Of a DNA stretch of 8,687 bases, positions 5,930-8,687 are shown in pieces. The position numbers were made by a program, and so were the translations under genes. The notes under the pieces were generated by a model. That model made no database searches, was not told the origin of the DNA, and worked only from the letters and a program-made list of their open reading frames with translations. Location: assembly GCF_943913055.1 (NCBI RefSeq), contig NZ_CALTWS010000120.1, forward strand, positions 1 to 8,687, written 5' to 3'. The stretch is from an uncultured Brevundimonas sp. (GTDB lineage Bacteria > Pseudomonadota > Alphaproteobacteria > Caulobacterales > Caulobacteraceae). Each line of letters opens with the position of its first letter. Position 1 is the first letter of the stretch.

Positions 5930-7312
5930 ATGACCGACGCCCCCGTCGTCTCCGCACCCGTCGCGCGCCGCTCCAACGCCGTGCTGGCGGCGTTCTCGAC
6001 CGTGTGCCTGCCTCTGGCTGCCTTTGGTGTGGCCCTGCCCGTCACCCTGCCGGAGTTCTACGCCACCTTTGTGGGGCTGGAGCTGGGCGTCGTGGCGGCC
6101 ATGTTCATGGCGGTCCGGCTGATCGACATCACCTTCGATCCGTTCATCGGCTGGGCCATGGACCGCACGAAAACGCGGTTCGGGCGGTATCGGCCCTGGA
6201 TGCTGGCATCGACGCCCGTCCTGATGCTGGCCGCCCTGATGATGTTCGTTGTGGTCCAACCGGGGGCCGGGCCGGTCTATCTGTTTGGCTGGCTGCTGGT
6301 GCTCTACCTGGGCTTTTCGATCGCAACCCTGGGCCAGCTGGGCTGGGCCTCGGTTCTGGCCCCCGAGTATGATCAGCGCAGTCGCGTCTACGGCTGGTGG
6401 CAGGTGTTTAACATCGTCGGGGTGATCCTGATCCTGATCCTGCCGACCGTAGTGATCCAGTTGAAGATCGGGGATTACGCCGACGGCGTGCGCATCATGG
6501 GCTGGGCGATCATCCTGTTTCTGCCGCTGACGATGGGGCTGGCCATGCTGGCGGTGCCGGAGCCGGTCAATGCGGGCGCCGCGCCGCATGGTGGTCCCCG
6601 CGCCTACCTCAGCCTGTTTCAGCGCAAGGCGGTCAGGAAGCTGCTGTGGGCCGACGTGCTGCTGGGCGTCGCGCCGGGCATCACCGGTTCGCTGCTGTTC
6701 TTCTTCTTCGGCCAGATCAAGGGCTACGGGCACACCGAGGCCTCGCTGTTCATGCTGCTGTATTTCATCGCTGGGCTGGTCGGTGCGCCCTTCTGGGCCT
6801 GGCTGGCGACGCGGGTGGGCAAGGACAAGGCGCTGGCCATGGCCAGCCTGGCGTTCGCCGCGCTCTATATCGGCGCGACCCTGGTGCCGGGCGGCAGTTT
6901 CGCCCTGACGGCTGCGGTGATGTTCCTGGCTGGCTTGCCATATGCGGCGGGTTTGTTCCTGCTGCGGGCCATGATGGCGGATGTGGGCGACGAGGTGCGG
7001 CTGGAGACCGGCGTGGACCGGACCGGCCTGATGTTCTCCATCCTGTCGGCGACAACCAAGATCGGGCACGTCGTGGCCCTGATCCCCTATCTGATCCTGC
7101 AATGGGTAGGCTTCAAGGCCGTACCGGGGGTGGAGGGCAACAGCCCGTTCTCGCTGCTGATGCTCCAGATCCTGTTCATCGCCCTGCCCGGCCTGCTGCT
7201 GGCGGCGGCGGCCTGGGTGCTGAAGGGCTACCCCCTGACGCCAGCCCGGCATGACGACATCCGCAGGGCGCTGGAGGCGCGCGACACGCAACCAACGACA
7301 GAGACCGCATGA
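5930..7312 (+). CDS. MFS transporter, GPH (glycoside-pentoside-hexuronide) cation symporter type
   Basis: The 460-residue inner-membrane protein has the hydrophobic pattern of a 12-helix transporter. The family signature is in the loop after helix 2: RLIDITFDPFIGWAMDRTKT (63-82) followed by RFGRYRPW (83-90), with D70, P71, G74, D78 and the RxGRYRPW block. These are diagnostic of GPH symporters such as MelB and XynB relatives, which bring in sugars with H+ or Na+. The substrate cannot be read from sequence, and no glycosidase gene is adjacent. The frame opens at GTG 5837 with other ATGs at 5885 and 5918. I choose ATG 5930 because the earlier residues are not transporter-like and overlap the dyads and -10-like box, but no strong Shine-Dalgarno decides it. 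The stop overlaps the mazG start as ATGA. Confidence 0.87.
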   Translation: MTDAPVVSAPVARRSNAVLAAFSTVCLPLAAFGVALPVTLPEFYATFVGLELGVVAAMFMAVRLIDITFDPFIGWAMDRTKTRFGRYRPWMLASTPVLMLAALMMFVVVQPGAGPVYLFGWLLVLYLGFSIATLGQLGWASVLAPEYDQRSRVYGWWQVFNIVGVILILILPTVVIQLKIGDYADGVRIMGWAIILFLPLTMGLAMLAVPEPVNAGAAPHGGPRAYLSLFQRKAVRKLLWADVLLGVAPGITGSLLFFFFGQIKGYGHTEASLFMLLYFIAGLVGAPFWAWLATRVGKDKALAMASLAFAALYIGATLVPGGSFALTAAVMFLAGLPYAAGLFLLRAMMADVGDEVRLETGVDRTGLMFSILSATTKIGHVVALIPYLILQWVGFKAVPGVEGNSPFSLLMLQILFIALPGLLLAAAAWVLKGYPLTPARHDDIRRALEARDTQPTTETA

Positions 7313-8094
7313 CCCCCATCGACCGCCTGAACGCCATCATGGCCCGGCTGCGGGCCCCCGTGGGCGGCTGCCCGTGGGATGTGGAGCAGACCTTCGCTAC
7401 CATCGCCCCCTATACGATCGAGGAGGCTTATGAGGTCGCCGACGCCATCGAGCGCGGGGACTACGACGACCTGAGGAGCGAGCTGGGCGACCTGCTGTTC
7501 CAGGTCGTCTTCCACGCCCGCATGGCCGAGGAACAGGGGCTGTTCGTCTTCGACGACGTCGCCAACGCCATGGCCGACAAGCTGGAGCGGCGCCATCCGC
7601 ATGTGTTTGGCGACGAGGCGGCCAAGGCGGACGAGGTGGCCCAGAAGGCGCGATGGGAAGACATCAAGGCGGCCGAGCGGGTGGCGAAGGCACAAGTTGG
7701 CGTGCTGGACGACGTGCCGGTCGGCCTGCCCGCCTTGGCCCGCGCCGCCAAGCTGACCAAACGGGCCGCCCGCGTCGGCTTCGACTGGCCCTCGACCGAC
7801 GAGGTCTTCGACAAGCTGCACGAGGAGGTCGCGGAACTGCGGGCCGAGATCGCCGCCGGGGACCTCGACAAGGCGCGTGAGGAGATGGGCGACCTCCTGT
7901 TCGTCGTCGCCAACCTGGCGCGCAAGCTGGGGGTCGAGCCCGAGGACGCCCTGCGCGGGGCCAACGCCAAGTTCGTGCGCCGGTTCGGCTTCATCGAGGC
8001 GGAGCTGGCCAAGGACGGGCGGACGCCGGAGCAGTCCGACCTGGCTGAGATGGACGCCCTGTGGGACGCGGCCAAGGTGGCGGAGCGGGGCTAG
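7309..8094 (+). CDS. mazG: Nucleoside triphosphate pyrophosphohydrolase MazG
   Basis: MazG hydrolyses NTPs and dNTPs to the monophosphate and pyrophosphate, clearing abnormal nucleotides and affecting (p)ppGpp-linked stress responses in E. coli. The 261-residue protein has the full tandem arrangement. The N-terminal domain shows GGCPWD (19-24), TIEEAYEVADAI (36-47) and ELGDLLFQVVFHA (58-70). The C-terminal domain shows LTKRAARVGFDW (149-160), LHEEVAELRAEI (170-181) and EEMGDLLFVVANLARKLG (191-208). Both keep the Mg2+-binding ExxE...ExxD acidic residues: E39/E42 with E58/D61, and E173/E176 with E192/D195. The C-terminal domain is the catalytic one in E. coli. The start at ATG 7309 overlaps the transporter stop (ATGA), so translation is probably coupled. 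It is convergent with the next gene, only 15 nt away, and I see no strong terminator. Confidence 0.96.
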   Translation: MTPIDRLNAIMARLRAPVGGCPWDVEQTFATIAPYTIEEAYEVADAIERGDYDDLRSELGDLLFQVVFHARMAEEQGLFVFDDVANAMADKLERRHPHVFGDEAAKADEVAQKARWEDIKAAERVAKAQVGVLDDVPVGLPALARAAKLTKRAARVGFDWPSTDEVFDKLHEEVAELRAEIAAGDLDKAREEMGDLLFVVANLARKLGVEPEDALRGANAKFVRRFGFIEAELAKDGRTPEQSDLAEMDALWDAAKVAERG

Positions 8095-8109
8095 CCTAGC
8101 CTGCTCAGC

Positions 8110-8652
8110 TTACACTTTGGATTCCGGAAAAACCGGGTGCAAGGAGTCCAATCCGTGAGCTTCTGTGTCTGAAACTTCGGCCATCGCTTTCAGATCGTTG
8201 ATGCTTTCGTTCTCCGCCGCGAACAGGGTCAGGGGGTCGCGGTTGGACTCGATCTGCGGGGTCACGATGTCGGGCAACTCGGCCATGACGTGGGCGCGGG
8301 CCTTGTCGGCGAGGCGGTCGTAGACGCGCAGCCAGGTCGAGGCCTCGGACGCGCGGCCCATGCCCAGGGCGCGTCGGATGTTCAGAAAGGCCTCCTGGGC
8401 CAGGTCAGCGAAACTGACGGCGTCGTCGGGATGGTATTCGCCGGGCTCGGGCGGGGCGTCACAGGTGGGCTGATCCATCCGCCGCCAGCCCCCGACCCGC
8501 GCATGCAGCCGGAACGAACTGAGCGACATGCCGTACCGCTGACAGATATGCGTCGCCTTCACGCCCGCGAGATACTCCCGCCGCGCATGATCCCAGACAT
8601 TGCCGCCGTCTTCATCATAGTCGGCGGGATTGATTTGCGTGCTCATCGACAT
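8110..8652 (-). CDS. Uncharacterised protein with helix-turn-helix-like N-terminus
   Basis: I do not recognise this 180-residue protein. Residues about 22-58 (ARREYLAGVKATHICQRYGM at 23-42, then SLSSFRLHARVGGWRR at 43-58) look like a homeodomain-type helix-turn-helix: a YLAG helix, a turn and a RYGMSLSSFRLHA recognition helix. The style is that of small DNA-binding or terminase-small-subunit-like proteins. After a proline-rich linker (about 62-75), residues 80-127 are probably helical (FADLAQEAFLNIRRAL, then STWLRVYDRLADKARAHVM). The tail is acidic. No signal peptide or membrane segment is seen. The ATG at 8652 has no clear Shine-Dalgarno; ATG 8646 is an alternative, and the frame stays open to the window edge, so the true start may lie further upstream. 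Codon use and G+C look like the neighbours. A regulatory or DNA-binding role is an inference. Confidence 0.75.
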   Translation of the reverse strand: MSMSTQINPADYDEDGGNVWDHARREYLAGVKATHICQRYGMSLSSFRLHARVGGWRRMDQPTCDAPPEPGEYHPDDAVSFADLAQEAFLNIRRALGMGRASEASTWLRVYDRLADKARAHVMAELPDIVTPQIESNRDPLTLFAAENESINDLKAMAEVSDTEAHGLDSLHPVFPESKV

Positions 8653-8687
8653 GGAAAGCAGTCTGGCATGCGGGTACGTCAGAAACG

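Noticed and set aside
5903..7291. A 462-codon open frame on the minus strand opposite the MFS transporter
   Set aside because: It has low-complexity Q/H/R/G composition and no domain, and it is the antisense image of hydrophobic codons. The plus strand carries the diagnostic GPH motif.
8089..8101. GGCTA-GCC-TAGCC hairpin over the mazG stop codon as a terminator
   Set aside because: The stem is only 5 bp with a 3-nt loop and no T run follows on either strand; it arises partly from a tandem CTAGC repeat.
8116..8151. TTGGA...CCGG-AAAAA-CCGG...TCCAA structure between mazG and the last gene
   Set aside because: The inner stem is 4 bp and the outer stem is separated by unequal bulges (2 and 10 nt). 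It lies inside the coding end of the minus-strand gene and lacks a T run on the plus strand after it.
1..8687. CRISPR array, phage, insertion sequence, tRNA or rRNA
   Set aside because: I looked for regular short repeats, transposase or integrase motifs, terminal inverted repeats with target duplications, and tRNA-like arms, and saw none.

Overview
The window is G+C-rich, densely packed chromosomal DNA. It looks like an alphaproteobacterium of the Caulobacteraceae, probably Brevundimonas or a close relative. The grounds are the protein sequences as I remember their relatives, plus two promoters that fit the Caulobacter housekeeping sigma-factor pattern (TTG-rich -35, about 13 nt, GCTANAWC-like -10). 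The genus is an inference by eye, since no database search was possible. I see no phage, insertion sequence, CRISPR array, rRNA or tRNA. No stretch longer than about 180 nt lacks a gene.

Layout. Bases 1-1508 hold a minus-strand cluster: lipA (lipoyl synthase), then a RatA/COQ10-type START-fold protein 7 nt downstream, then the first codons of an FAD-dependent oxidoreductase joined to it by a GTGA overlap and cut by the window edge. Divergent from lipA, at 1687-3240, is a stand-alone acyl-CoA/acyl-ACP ligase with a near-perfect Shine-Dalgarno and a TTG start. Next come a small DoxX-type membrane protein (3303-3707) with its own promoter and a hairpin terminator, and convergent to it a WrbA-type flavoprotein (3754-4356, minus). 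Upstream of wrbA is a two-gene minus-strand unit: a secreted M15 (VanY-like) peptidase with a probable peptidoglycan-binding region (4891-5781), coupled by GTGA to a small HExxH protein (4430-4894). The divergent region 5782-5929 carries two inverted repeats. It is followed on the plus strand by a GPH-type MFS symporter and mazG, joined by an ATGA overlap. The window ends with an unrecognised minus-strand gene, convergent to mazG, that has a helix-turn-helix-like N-terminus.

How the genes fit together. LipA, RatA/COQ10 and the ligase all touch lipoate, quinone or acyl-chain metabolism, and DoxX and WrbA touch membrane or quinone redox. The peptidase pair points to cell-wall processing. MazG is nucleotide-pool housekeeping. 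Most of this is ordinary core genome. I did not find a clear new multi-gene system. The items most worth following are the paired dyads at 5828-5888, the coupled M15/HExxH pair, the uncharacterised HTH-like protein, and the non-consensus ligase and Rossmann motifs.
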